Shown: positions 47,284-57,465 of the stretch, piece by piece | Position numbering within the stretch: position 1 is the first letter of the stretch | How the letters are laid out: every line of letters begins with the position of its first letter | Source: Multifurca ochricompacta | Taxonomy: Eukaryota; Basidiomycota; Agaricomycetes; Russulales; Russulaceae | Reading direction: 5' to 3' | Length of the DNA: 64,000 nucleotides | NCBI GenBank assembly: GCA_022496185.1 | Contig: WTXG01000007.1 | Location: forward strand, 248,001-312,000 | Position numbers and translations under genes: made by a program | The notes under the pieces: generated by a model | The model's database searches: none | Told to the model about the DNA's origin: nothing | The model's input: the letters and a program-made list of their open reading frames with translations, nothing else

Positions 47284-48835
47284 TGGAAAGAAGGATGGAG
47301 GGAGAGAATGGATGAAGAAAAGTAAATGTAAGGTCGCTCACCTGAGGGTTGATGGGATACGGTGAAAGCTGTGAAGGATTTGGAGAGCCTGTCCAGACGG
47401 CGGAGAACACCCGTCACCTACCATTTCAGATTCATTATAATTCTAGTTAAGTTTAAGTTTATAAATTATTCTCAATCAATCTCAATTCTCGCTAAACGTG
47501 ACAAAGACAGATAAATGATATGAAATGAACGCGCTTACTTCAATCATGTTGTTATAAGCAGTGAAGTTGCAGTTGCAGTTGCAGTTGCAGTTGCGGTGTC
47601 CAGTGTGGTGCGATTCAGTGAGGGCGAGGTGAGTGTATGCGCGTATGCGGAACCTTTTACCGCCGAAAACTCCCGAAGCCCTTGCTCGACATATATCACA
47701 GATCGTTTGAGAACGTCGTCGAGCGAGAGGGCTATTTCTATTTCAAAATGCAAACGGTAATCCCTCTGTACTGAAGGAACTGGAAATTCATCATTACCCC
47801 AAAGGGCCATCCCGCATACTTGAACTATTGGACTAAATGAGGCAGTTTACATGCGGGTGCGCTTCACGGGGCCAAAAATCACACATCCTCACGCACTCCT
47901 TTGAGCCCAGAGTGAAGCTGACGGATCCCTGAGAGGATTGATCAGTTCAACGTTCTTCTTCTTTTTCTGCACCACGTCAATGGGGTTGATGCCTATGGGT
48001 TCACTAATGCCAACTCAAGGTGGACTTGAAATGACCCCTTGTTCCAGGAAAACACCGTAAGCTGCTTTCGTTCTGTATCGGGGAGCGTAAGTCCAGCGCG
48101 CGCCGTCTTAGCGTTGTTCCTCCGATTTCGAATAGAGTTTCTCACCAGAAGGCCCAAGATTCTTTTATTAAGCCGCGACTGCCGCGACCTTAGCATTATG
48201 GACATGATACACGTCGAGGAGTATAGACCAAACTCATGGACCAGCTCCTCAGCCTTATTGATACGTTGAGTGGTTCTTTGGATGAAGACATGAAAGTGGC
48301 TCTGTGATCGCTCAGAACTGCCTCTGCAATCGCAAGCTAAGACTCGAGATAGCCAATTCGTAGGCTCGATTCCCTTCCCTTACCTTACCAAGACCTAGGC
48401 GGCGTAAGCAACATGTCACTGTTTACACTGCTGATGGAATCATGGAATCAAAGTTAAACCTCTCTGGGACTGGTGTTTAACGGCTTGATCCCGTACTCTG
48501 CGACCTTTATTAATGCTCCCTTGGCTAATTAGTGTCTTTGGGTGTGTGGGTCCCCACAAGGAGGTCGAGGAGGAGTGAGGTTAAGGTCAGACGACGACAT
48601 GATCACTCACGTGAACACTCGTTCGTTTCGTTTCAAACCACCATTGCATGCGCATACGCTCTCAACTCAGATTATTAGAAATAAATCAAGAAGTCTTACC
48701 GAGCTCATTTCCCGCTGGCTGGATTGAGTTTCTTCGCCTTGTTCCTGCTTTCGTATCCAGTGCGGGCACTTCTCTACCTACTTTTGGCTTTTCCCGGCGA
48801 TACACGAGCGCACAACGTGACTTGGTTATCTCCTT
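47284..48835. other. 1.55-kb gap between the stress-domain gene and the polo-box gene
   Basis: No recognisable gene. The only larger ORFs are 47544-47810 minus (88 codons, ending in a (TA)n peptide from the (TTGCAG)n repeat), 47993-48205 minus and 48039-48269 plus, none with a family motif. I looked here for a kinase domain that would complete the polo-box gene and found no GxGxxG, HRD or DFG motif. Confidence 0.45.
47566..47595. repeat. (TTGCAG)n hexamer repeat
   Basis: Five tandem TTGCAG hexamers in the gap before the polo-box gene. Read on the minus strand they code Thr-Ala repeats in an ORF of uncertain status. Confidence 0.8.
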
Positions 48836-50778
48836 ATGACAGGAAATCTAGCTTTCGCTGTTCTTTCCGATAAAAAAGCTCGAGGCAGCGTTCAGTCAGA
48901 TATCAAGCTCTCAAAGAACAGGAGGCTCCCTTTCGCAGATATCACCAACATGTTTGACCTCCTACCCCCGCCGGCCAAATCTCACATTCGGAACGAAATA
49001 TTTACCATCGCCAGGGAAACTCAGAGATTTCTGGTGCTACAAAGGTACGTACTTGTCTGGCTGAGGCATCGGCTCCTCTCAAGAATTAGCGGCCAATTCG
49101 GCCTTTCTCACCTGATTTGTCTTTGCGTCCATCTCCCTTCAAGCGTACACGTACCCCTTTGAACATCGGACCTGTCTCTGGGGCTCTTCCTGTTCCTCAA
49201 CGGAGCTCGGTCACACATCTTAGGGACGACTTATCTAGGCTGAAATCATCTAGGCGGCAGGTTTCTTCAGACGCTTCTACTCAACGTCCAGATGACCCTG
49301 ATATTTTTGTTAACCCCTCTGCCAACCATGGTTTACCTCGTGGCTATCCCATTTCTGAACCTCTTTTGGCTTCACTGGCTGCGCGAGAGCCACTGTCAAC
49401 GTCTCTCCTCCCCCCGAAAACTCATAAGCTAGCCTACGGACAATTGGTTGTCCTTCCTTCACGTTCTGTTCTCATCGATTTTCGCGAAGGAGAGAGGAGG
49501 AATGGAAGGAAAGGTGACGAGGTAATGGTAGTAAGTCCGAACGGCGATCAGGTAAGTTTTCAGTACTGCGATCAAGGAAAGGACTCGGGTACTGAGGGAT
49601 TAAGACCCATTTGTATAGTGCCCCTCACCTCAGTACTCCCTGTTGCCTTGCAGAACCTATCTTGAGCTACTCATTGATGATCTACCAGCGGACCGGTACA
49701 AACTATACGAACAAGCCAGGAAGGTTATTGAAAAATGAAAAAGAACGTTCCCAAGGTGTGTTCCGTAAGTTATAGATAAGTATGGACATAAGCCGTGTCG
49801 AGCAGGATTTATAAGTTCGTCATGTACGAAGGCACGTTTGCATGTACTCTTATGGCAAACGAACCTCGAGCCGACGTCGAGATTAGAACAAGTCTACGAT
49901 CGGAAACGGCGGCTATTCTTGAAAGTGCAACAACGGCTATCAGAATTCGATTCTCGCGCAAATTACGAACGATGCAGATATATTCCAATGGGCCAAGTCT
50001 GTGCAATAAGACGATGTTCTGCACTCGGCGTGGTGTCCCTGCTGATGCGAGAGACTGGGCTTTGCTATCGAACAACGAGAAAGAGTGTTTGGCAGCTCTC
50101 CTTGACTTTTTGCGCATTGTTGAAGCGGTCGAAGGGTTACCTCAAGCCACGCCTGGGCCTTTGTTCACTGGCTCAGCTGAGTGGACATCAAAGCACCCAG
50201 CTAAACGTGAATCTGGACGCTCCGCAGAACTCATTGCTGAGCCTCCCCAGAAAAGCAAGACATCATCTTATAAGGCCAGCTTCCCAACTCCTGCGTCCCC
50301 CACGGCCCCCTTGCCCTCGATCGTATCTCCACCTCCCAGCCGATCAATCCATGTCACCGTCAATCCGCGACCGCGATTCCCCTCTGCTCCGCCGCGTGCC
50401 CCTAGTGACACGTTGAGGAAGGCGAGTAGTACCGCCGTCAGCGATGCACTCGTGCCAGGAGGCTCGCCATACTCACCTACGGACCGTGTGGAAGGCGTAA
50501 TTTCTCGGCGTGACTTACCGGAGTCGCGCCTACAGACCCGTTTTATGCCGGATGTTGGTTGGTGCGTGCGTTCCGGTGGAGCACGCTACCGTATCATGTT
50601 CCTGGATGGCGTCGCGCTCGAGATTGACATAGATGAAGAATGGGTTGAAATGGTTGGGTGTGACGGCTCGGTCGCTAGGTCAGACTCCTTCTCAACGTCG
50701 GCGACTAAACTGATGAGGTGTTCCTCAGATACACTGTGCGCGACTGTAGTTCCAGCCGGAAAGTTGGTGATCGTATGA
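48836..50778 (+). CDS. PLK4/SAK-like polo-box protein without visible kinase domain
   Basis: The conserved part corresponds to the cryptic polo boxes and polo box 3 of PLK4/SAK. Box 1 is KTHKLAYGQLVVLPSRSVLI with VLIDFREGERRNGRKGDEVM, continuing APHLSTPCCLAEP, DDLPADRYKLYEQARKVIE. Box 2 has YEGTFACTLMANEPRADVEI and ends LLDFLRIVEAVEGL. Box 3 is RFMPDVGWCVRSGGARYRIM then FLDGVALEIDIDEEWVEM, fitting the VGW...V.F.DG pattern. Between boxes 2 and 3 is a Pro/Ser-rich linker. The N-terminal exon (MTGNLAFAVLSDKKARGSVQ) carries RRLPFADITNMF, and no kinase motifs lie upstream. Single bases appear missing near 49,675 and in the A-run at 49,731. About five introns. A kinase exon farther than I checked, or an annotation-blocking indel, is the alternative. 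Confidence 0.65.
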
Positions 50779-51130
50779 AGGCGTTTCGGGAATTTCTTCC
50801 CATGTTTGATGATTCGCGTTGTTAGGCTTGGCTTTGAGTTTTTATTTTTTTTAGAGTTTCGTTTCAAGACAGTTTCAGCAACCGCTTTCCCGATTGACCG
50901 AAAAAGATGTCCGTGTTCACATGTAAACCGGTAATACAAACCCATTTGTAACTCAAGAGTTTCACACCCCCGTGAGAAGGCACATGCTTTCAGCCGTCGA
51001 CTGTGCTTTGCTCTCATCATCAGGACGCGTGGTCAGCAGCAGAAGGTCGAAAGTTGGGATACTGAGAACCAATGAGATATACAAGTACCTATATAATGCT
51101 GATGTTGTCTAAGTATTAGTAAACCCCGAT
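50779..51130. other. Gap between convergent genes
   Basis: About 350 bp holding the 3' regions of the polo-box gene and the dehydrogenase. A T-rich run lies at about 50838-50852. Nothing else seen. Confidence 0.5.
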
Positions 51131-52824
51131 CACGATCCTGCCGAAGATAGTTGAAGCCCGTGTCGTATGTCCGTTTTTCCGTTTCCGGATTCCAGTTGGT
51201 CCACCGTATATTTCATGACTTGAGCCGTCTGCCATTGCGGTCTATAGCTGTTTTCGTTTTCCGTCAGTAGAATGCAATCCCATCAATTTTGTAGACCGAC
51301 CCAATCATTTTACGCGCTCTCGAATCGTCGATCACGACGTCCCGCATGTACTCTAATGTTGCAGGCTGGAGATAGATCAGTTCACCCATCCATCGGGGCG
51401 TTAAGCCCGGCCGCTGCCCCTCAGCGCGAAAAGCGGAAGGAGAAGATAGTACCGCAAAAACAACAACGCTTCGACAATATGAGCCAAAAGGAAGACCAAC
51501 AACGGTTGGACATCATCAAAGATCAACTCGCGACGCGAGTAGTACTGGAGAATGTAAATCGATGTCGGAATAGAATTCGAGCACAGATGAGGAGAGAAAG
51601 TATACCTTGAGCGCGGCACGTGAATCCTTCATACTCCATGGTGGGCCATTTCCTGTGATCAGGAATGCTTCACCACCAACATTGGCAGGGTCGCGACGCA
51701 GCGCGTCCTCGAATGTTAGGTGGGCGGCCGCAACATCCCACACGCAGACATTCGTATGACTCCAGAGACTGTCAAAGACGGGTACGCGCGGAAAAACCAG
51801 AGTGCTAGTGTAAAAGCGGTCGTTTGGCCCTGTGATGGTTCTGCGAAAAAAAAAAAATTATTTTTTTGGGGACCGTTCTGAGTTGGCGGCCTGAAATCAG
51901 CAAAGAAGGAAGGGAACACATACTGCCCAGGGCGCAAAGAACCCGTTCGAAGACCATCCACAGAGTTGGCTTCCAGCACCAAACGCTCAGCTATGATTTT
52001 GGAACGCCCGTAACTGCTCCTCGGCGCAGCCGACCCACGGAGTGGCTCGTCGTCGTCGCTAATGATGATCTTGTTCCATGGAGGCAGCTCATAGTGCTTA
52101 TCCAGCTGCATGAACCTTGATGTAGGGATCGCCACATCCGCGGATGACGTATACACTACTATCACTCCCGTGGGAGTTTTCTTGCGGCGTCAAGCACCGC
52201 TGCGGTTCCCAGGACGTTCACCCTGTGCGACGCATCGAACGTATACGCCGCACGCTCCCAAAAGCGAATAGTCGCAGCGGTGTGGAAGATGACCGATGGA
52301 AGTACCCCGGAGGGAAATGGTGTGACAAGGGCAGAGCGAACGGAGGAAGGTGATGTGATATCGACCTTGGTGAAAGTCAAGGAGGGATGCGAGGCAAAGT
52401 CTTGAGGTGGAGGCGCGAGATCCAGCACGCGCACATTGGTCTCCCCACGTAGAATGAGCAGGCGGACGATATAGCTGATGACGAATAGTTTAAACCCTAT
52501 GACAGCATATACACTTATGATGCCCGCGCACCTGCCAACAAATCCAGAACCCCCGATGACAACATAGCCTTCATGTGTCGGATTGCGAGGGATTGCGTCA
52601 AGCATGTCAATGTCAGTGTATGAGACGCTGGCCAGGTCATCTTCGCTATAGTTTGAGGCGAATTCCGTAGCTCGAGGATGGGGCCCACGTAAACGGATGG
52701 ATAGGTTAAGCAAGGTGCCAATGAGCATGCCAATTGGTGAGGCAGAGAGTGCAACAAGTCCTGCGAGTACAATTTTCTGGGCAAACAGGGGTAGACGTAT
52801 GGTATGACGACGGAGGAACTCCAT
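51131..52824 (-). CDS. 3beta-hydroxysteroid dehydrogenase/epimerase-type SDR
   Basis: Extended short-chain dehydrogenase of the 3beta-HSD/sterol-4-carboxylate decarboxylase superfamily. The N-terminus from 52824 has one or two hydrophobic helices (LPLFAQKIVLAGLVALSAS, IGMLIGTLLNLSI), suggesting membrane anchoring. The Rossmann motif GYVVIGGSGFVG is followed by an intron, then ILRGETNVRVLDLAPPP, VDITSPSSVRSAL, VIFHTAATIRF, VNVLGTAAVLDAARK and VVYTSSADVAIP. The catalytic YxxxK is in SSYGRSKIIAERLVL. Later: LRTGSLRPGQ, VWDVAAAHLTFEDALRRDP, AFLITGNGPPW, and C-terminal ATLEYMRDVVIDDSRARKMI spliced to GYRPQWQTAQVMKYTV. One base seems missing near 51,420, between RYYLLLPLFAL and GQRPGLTPRW. About six introns. 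It resembles but is not clearly ERG26; the substrate is unknown. Confidence 0.82.
51843..51868. repeat. A-run and T-run inside an HSD intron
   Basis: 12 A, then TTA, then 7 T, within the intron that precedes the exon starting with TITGPNDRFYTS. Such runs are prone to length error. Confidence 0.6.
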
Positions 52825-53179
52825 TTAATTTGTAAGGAAGGAAAAGTAAACATTTGTGGTTGGAGGGACACTTGAAAGAGACGCACTAAGCCTAAGATAA
52901 GAAGATAAGAAGATTATTGCTAAAGTAGCATTCGCCATTCACAATTCACCATATGGCTCACCACATTACAACAGTACAGACCAAGGTAGCAAAGCAATCG
53001 AACGTAAACAGTTGGGCTAAAGCATCGTATAGATATACACCCCCACAACAACAAAAAAAAAAGCAACGAGATCGGGGACTTCCCAGTGCGTAAAGATAGG
53101 GTAGTCATACTATAGGTGATGTGATGCTAAGAATGAGAGATGCCTCCCAGTCAAAAGCATCCAAAAAAATGAACGCATT
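52825..53179. other. Gap between the dehydrogenase and the DUF6533-like gene
   Basis: About 355 bp with the dehydrogenase promoter and the downstream gene's 3' region. Short A-runs near 53050-53062 and 53160-53168. No gene seen. Confidence 0.5.
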
Positions 53180-54730
53180 CTACTTTGTGCGTGATGGGTC
53201 AAAGTCGACGATCTCACGATCAACTGTTATTTTGACGCCTTGCAGGCCAGGAGCCTTTGTGTATCCGGTATCATAGTCAGGTTCGCTCATTGTTGAACCT
53301 TTATGATCATGTTCGGGGATAGGGAGGATGTCGGGCTTCCCTTCAGCTCCATCCCAACCATGCTCGACCTTTTGACCGATACCATCGAGTGTGTAAGTGT
53401 GCGCGGAATGAGTGTGGGAATTAATTTGCAGAACTGAGGGCGCATTCGCAGGACCACGCGCAGATCCGATACCACGCGTGGCTGAGTGCGTGCCGGTGCT
53501 CGTGGACCACACACCAGCGAAAGAACCACCATAATATAGGGTGCCACGGACGGAGAGGATGATACGAAGCGTCATCGTCGTCGTGAGTACCGCAGCCATG
53601 CTGTATGGATGTGTGTGAATAAATAATGATTTCACTGATGCGGGGGTTGTCGTACCTCGTGACAATGGTCTTGATGCTATCACCATCCGAGTCAGGTTTG
53701 ATGATGAACCAAAACAGCATGTTGACCATGTTCACGAACCAGATGGCCTAAAACGCCAACGAGATGAGACGTACAAAATAGTGGTACAGGAATACACTTA
53801 CACCGTAGAGGTTCAACCCATCGCGAAGCATCAGCTTCCATGGACTGAGAGTTTTGGTAGAAAGTGACTGGATGGAGCGGTTGACAGCTAAAGCGAGCTG
53901 TCATACAAGCAAATCAGTTGGTGAAACGGAAAGGAAGGGCGCTGATGCCATTGTCGTACAGAGGCTGTGTAAAAGAGTGTGATTGAAAGCCAATAAACGC
54001 CAACCCAATTATGCTTCGGCCCAGCGACGCATCCTTGGCCCTCCAACAACGGTACAGCTTTTGTGAAACATTAGGCAGGGTTGCTCACAAAAGTGGTGAA
54101 GGAATCAGACTCACAGCGGTAGAACGCGCAGCAGATCGCGGTGACGACGACCTGGAGCACCAGGAAAGCGCTTATACCATACAGCACAGACCGATTCTTG
54201 TCGTAAATGCCATGAATCCGGATGGTATGAACCGCTGGGAAAAGCGGGTATTGATCGCCTGAAAATTTTACGAAGGGAAAAGAACGCACCTGAGCATGCA
54301 GCGAGGAGGACCGCAGTGCATATGGGCTCAAAGAGAAAAAACCCTTGACAGGCCTGAAGAGAGAGATAATGAGCATGAGATACATAGTTGTTACGGCAAG
54401 GCAAACTCACTGATCTAGACCATGCCGAGTCAAAGAAAGCGACACCTTTACGGTCCATCAAGTCAATAGGGTAGAACATGAAATGGAGAGGTGAGACGGA
54501 CCGACGATGACGAACTCGACAGGCATGAAAATACGAAGGAAGAAAAAGATGGCCTTGAGGACGGGCCACCCTTCTGACTTGAGGAGTTTCCAGCTCCTCG
54601 GGCTCAAGACAAGGGTGTCCCATGCAGCAACGGTGAGGGTACAAACAAAAAAGTATTTGTGCGCAGACAGGTGAGGAGGGAGACGAAGGGAGTTAGGTAA
54701 ATCATCGAGACTAAGGGTAACGTTGGACAT
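53180..54730 (-). CDS. Basidiomycete multi-pass membrane protein (DUF6533-like)
   Basis: The start MSNVTLSLDDLPNSLRLPPH at 54730 is followed by HKYFFVCTLTVAAWDTLVLS and WPVLKAIFFFLRIFMPVEFV, the pattern of basidiomycete DUF6533 membrane proteins (a W-D-x-L helix, then a K/F-rich second helix). Spliced exons add GVAFFDSAWSRS, ACQGFFLFEPICTAVLLAAC, HTIRIHGIYDKNRSVLYGIS, FLVLQVVVTAICCAF, VAGPKHNWVGVYWLSI, and IWFVNMVNMLFWFIIKPDSD, giving about six or seven helices. The C-terminal tail is cytosol-like and hydrophilic, with many His, Gly and Ser residues, ending DFDPSRTK at 53180. These proteins are very common in mushrooms and have no assigned biochemical role. About eight introns. Confidence 0.7.
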
Positions 54731-55214
54731 GATGATGATGAGAGGGGTTCAAGGTGAAGGGGAGCTTTGAGGCTTGATGGCCGTTTCAAATTAGCAATTT
54801 CGTCGTGGTGAGTTCTCACGATTGAGATAAATTTGGCCGTCATCAACACACACAGCATATCCTCAATCCTCAATCATTCATATCTCTGAACGTCGTTATG
54901 GAAGCGAAATAAAATCTTGCGCCGAGCTTCAGTCTGTTGACACGGTTTTGACGACTTGTAGCTGGGCTTAGGCTGTGAGGGCCTTGTTAATGACTAAGCG
55001 CGGCTGTGCACCATCAATATTTAATGATATCAATATCAATATCAATATTCTCTATCGCCATCGCCATCGCCATCGCCATCGCCAGCATTTGAGTCACAAA
55101 AGTAGGCGCATGCACGTTGACTCGATTTTGATCGTAAATATTTTATTTTATTCATATTCACTCAACATCCATCGATCTTGGTCATATCACGTGGTTCACC
55201 CGACACAGCCACAA
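54731..55214. other. Gap with two microsatellites
   Basis: Contains an (ATCAAT)n tract (about 55026-55050) directly followed by a (CATCGC)n tract (about 55053-55084). No gene recognised. It leads into the CpG-poor mobile-element relic. Confidence 0.6.
55026..55084. repeat. Adjacent (ATCAAT)n and (CATCGC)n microsatellites
   Basis: Two hexamer arrays, about four ATCAAT units then five CATCGC units, lie almost back to back about 130 bp before the CpG-poor block. Confidence 0.8.
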
Positions 55215-56515
55215 GCAACCCATAAGTCCCTGGTGGCTCAGCCTAGGATGGACATAGTGTTAATTCACTCTGCCTCAGCCCTTACCAAGAATGGTTGCTG
55301 TGACAGTAAAATAGTGGGAGCTTTGGCCACTACTATTATGGGCCATTAAGAGGAATGGATGATGAATTGATGCTGCAGTGTGGGGTTGATGTGGGCTGAT
55401 ATCAAGATGTTCAGGATTGTGTGATGGGTTGGCAAGTTCTTTGCTGGCAGGAATTTCCTTCCCCACATTTATATTATGTCTCCCTCCTCTCTCCTTCATT
55501 GGCTCACCTCTCATGAGCCCAAGAACTTTTCTTCTGATTTCATTCTTTTCCAACATTTGCTCACCTCCTTCATGTCTTCCTTTCCAGGTACCCACCTCAC
55601 ATTTATGTGGGTTCTGGCAATGAAAGACTACTACTGTGCCTTGCTCATTTTGGTGAAGGCAGCTAACCACTCCTGCATGTCCACACCCTTGGCTGCACTT
55701 GATGAGCAACCCATCCCGGCCAAGTGGCACACTCTCTCCTGCTTTCATGCCTTCTCTAAATGGCATGAAGAATGGCTCCATGCTTGGTTGGCCACTACCC
55801 CCACCACAACAATTGAGTTTCCCTCTCCATTGCTGCCCCACCTTTGGGCTTCAATTACTCCCCTGGTCCACCACAACTAAACCCCACCCAGTCCCTTTGA
55901 GCAGCTCACCACATCTATTGCAATGCACCTTGCTACAGGCCACACCTTCATTGCTAAGTACACCAAGCACTTTCATCCTACTAAACCACTTTCTGCTCAG
56001 ACCTGTACCTGTGATGACATCACTCTAGCAACCTTTCCTTTCCCCACATCCTTCTCCACTGCCCCCTCTATGCTGCAAGATGGGAATCCTCCTGGGCCCT
56101 GGACCCCCCCCCCCCCAGTGGCCTCTTCTTTTCAACCACAAGCCTTATGTTGGGGCCTTGCTCTCCTACATCCGAGACATGCAGGCCTTCACAAGGCTGT
56201 TTTCATCAGAGCAACCTTAGGAGCTGGACTAGACTAAGCCAGCAACATTGGGGACCAGGTATTTCATTCTTTTCCCTTACTGCCTTCATGCACTCTCCAT
56301 CCTTCTTCACCTCCACTATTTTCCCCACTGGGGTTTTTGTACTTGTAGTTACAATGCATGACCTCCACCCACCTACCCAGTAGTTACTATGTCACAGTAG
56401 TAGCTGCAGGATTTGGGCACAGCCCTGAAGCACGAATAAAGTCGATTCAAAAAATTTAAAAAAAACAGCAACAACAACAACCACAACAACAACAACAACA
56501 ACACTACCAAACACC
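55215..56515 (+). mobile_element. Decayed LINE-like (non-LTR) retrotransposon fragment with A-rich/(AAC)n tail
   Basis: By eye, 55441-56400 holds about two CpG dinucleotides in 960 bp, while flanking genes are CpG-rich. TG and CA are correspondingly abundant, the mark of methylated and deaminated repeats. On the plus strand, 55923-56237 reads MHLATGHTFIAKYTKHFHPT followed by a Cys-containing stretch, resembling the end of the RNase H/zinc region of fungal LINE ORF2 (ATGHxxxxxYxxRF...CxC). The block ends at about 56450-56512 with A-runs and repeated AAC units, as expected of a 3' tail. I found no target-site duplication and no reverse-transcriptase motif, so it would be a 5'-truncated, mutated 3' fragment. 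The long minus-strand ORF 55275-55841 is probably a by-product of the biased composition. Confidence 0.5.
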
Positions 56516-57465
56516 ACACACACAGATTTAGTACAAAGCCCTCGCTGAATTTAGTCCGCACGGCCTACGCAGCCAGGTCCAAGGACACTTGAAGCCCTTG
56601 GGGCCCTTGTGCACTCTCCACTCTTGCCAGGGCCAGTACTACAAAGCCTAAAAGACAGCGCTCAGAATACTGGAACCATTGAATTGACGATGACACTAAT
56701 GAAAAGCACGCCGCTCTAGTGGTAAGAAGGCCAATAATGGGAAGATCGGGTGGTCCGTTCACAGAAGGGACGTTGGCGAAGATGGTATATGGTATATGGT
56801 ATATAGTATATTGGTATAGGGTCGAGGGTGAACAGAAGGAGCGCGCCGGAGGAAGTCACAAATGGGAACGGTAAATAGAACCACCGGGGTATGAAGTTAT
56901 GGAAGTTATAAAACGTCGAAACGTCGACACCACATTTGAGTCCGAGTTCAGAAGGATCACCTACGCACCTATGATGATCTTCCTTGGCACATTCACATTA
57001 GATCAATCATTTGAGAAGTGACTCAGAGATAATGCGGAATAAACCGGAACAGATGAGATGACTAAAAGAAGTCACTTTCCGTTCCTCCGTGAAGGGAAGG
57101 CCAAGGGCAAACTAAACACTCCAACTTGATACTGTACTTAGTTCCGGCACCACTGACGCAAGAGCCAGAACTGTAGCTGTAGCTGTAGCCGTAGGGTAGG
57201 GAGGGTAGGGTAGGGTAGGGTAGGGTAGGGTAATAAATTCTAATACAGACCGGAATGATGGGCAATTGACGAGTTGCGGCGGAGGCGTAGCAATCGGAAG
57301 GTCGACCATCCTGGCATAATTCCCGAGAGCCCGATTGTTATTGGCAATTATCATCTTGCTGCAGCAGGCTACATACAATAATGATATGCAAGCCCTGGAT
57401 TCCGTATCCCCTTTCCCCCAACACCCCACCATCCTTCAGCAGCAGCACTACCAGCACTAGCAGAA
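56516..57465. other. Gap before the sterol glucosyltransferase genes
   Basis: No gene recognised. It has a TATATGG-type repeat (about 56780-56818), then hexamer and pentamer arrays at 57171-57232, and the promoter of the downstream gene with C-rich sequence ending in an AGCAGCAG-type stretch before the ATG. Confidence 0.5.
57171..57232. repeat. (TGTAGC)n followed by (GTAGG)n telomere-like array
   Basis: Three to four TGTAGC hexamers pass into about eight GGGTA/GTAGG pentamers. The pentamer lacks one T compared with the common fungal telomere unit TTAGGG. It lies internally, about 240 bp before the UGT51-type start codon, not at a chromosome end as far as the window shows. Confidence 0.8.

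Noticed and set aside
48290..48390. Possible tRNA gene (B-box-like GGCTCGATTCC near 48373)
   Set aside because: No matching acceptor stem, anticodon arm or T-stem pairing could be built around it.
50586..51020. 144-codon minus-strand ORF
   Set aside because: It overlaps antisense the polo-box 3 exon; the opposite strand carries the recognised domain.
55275..55841. 188-codon minus-strand ORF
   Set aside because: It lies in the CpG-depleted block, shows no family motif, and long ORFs arise easily in such biased sequence.
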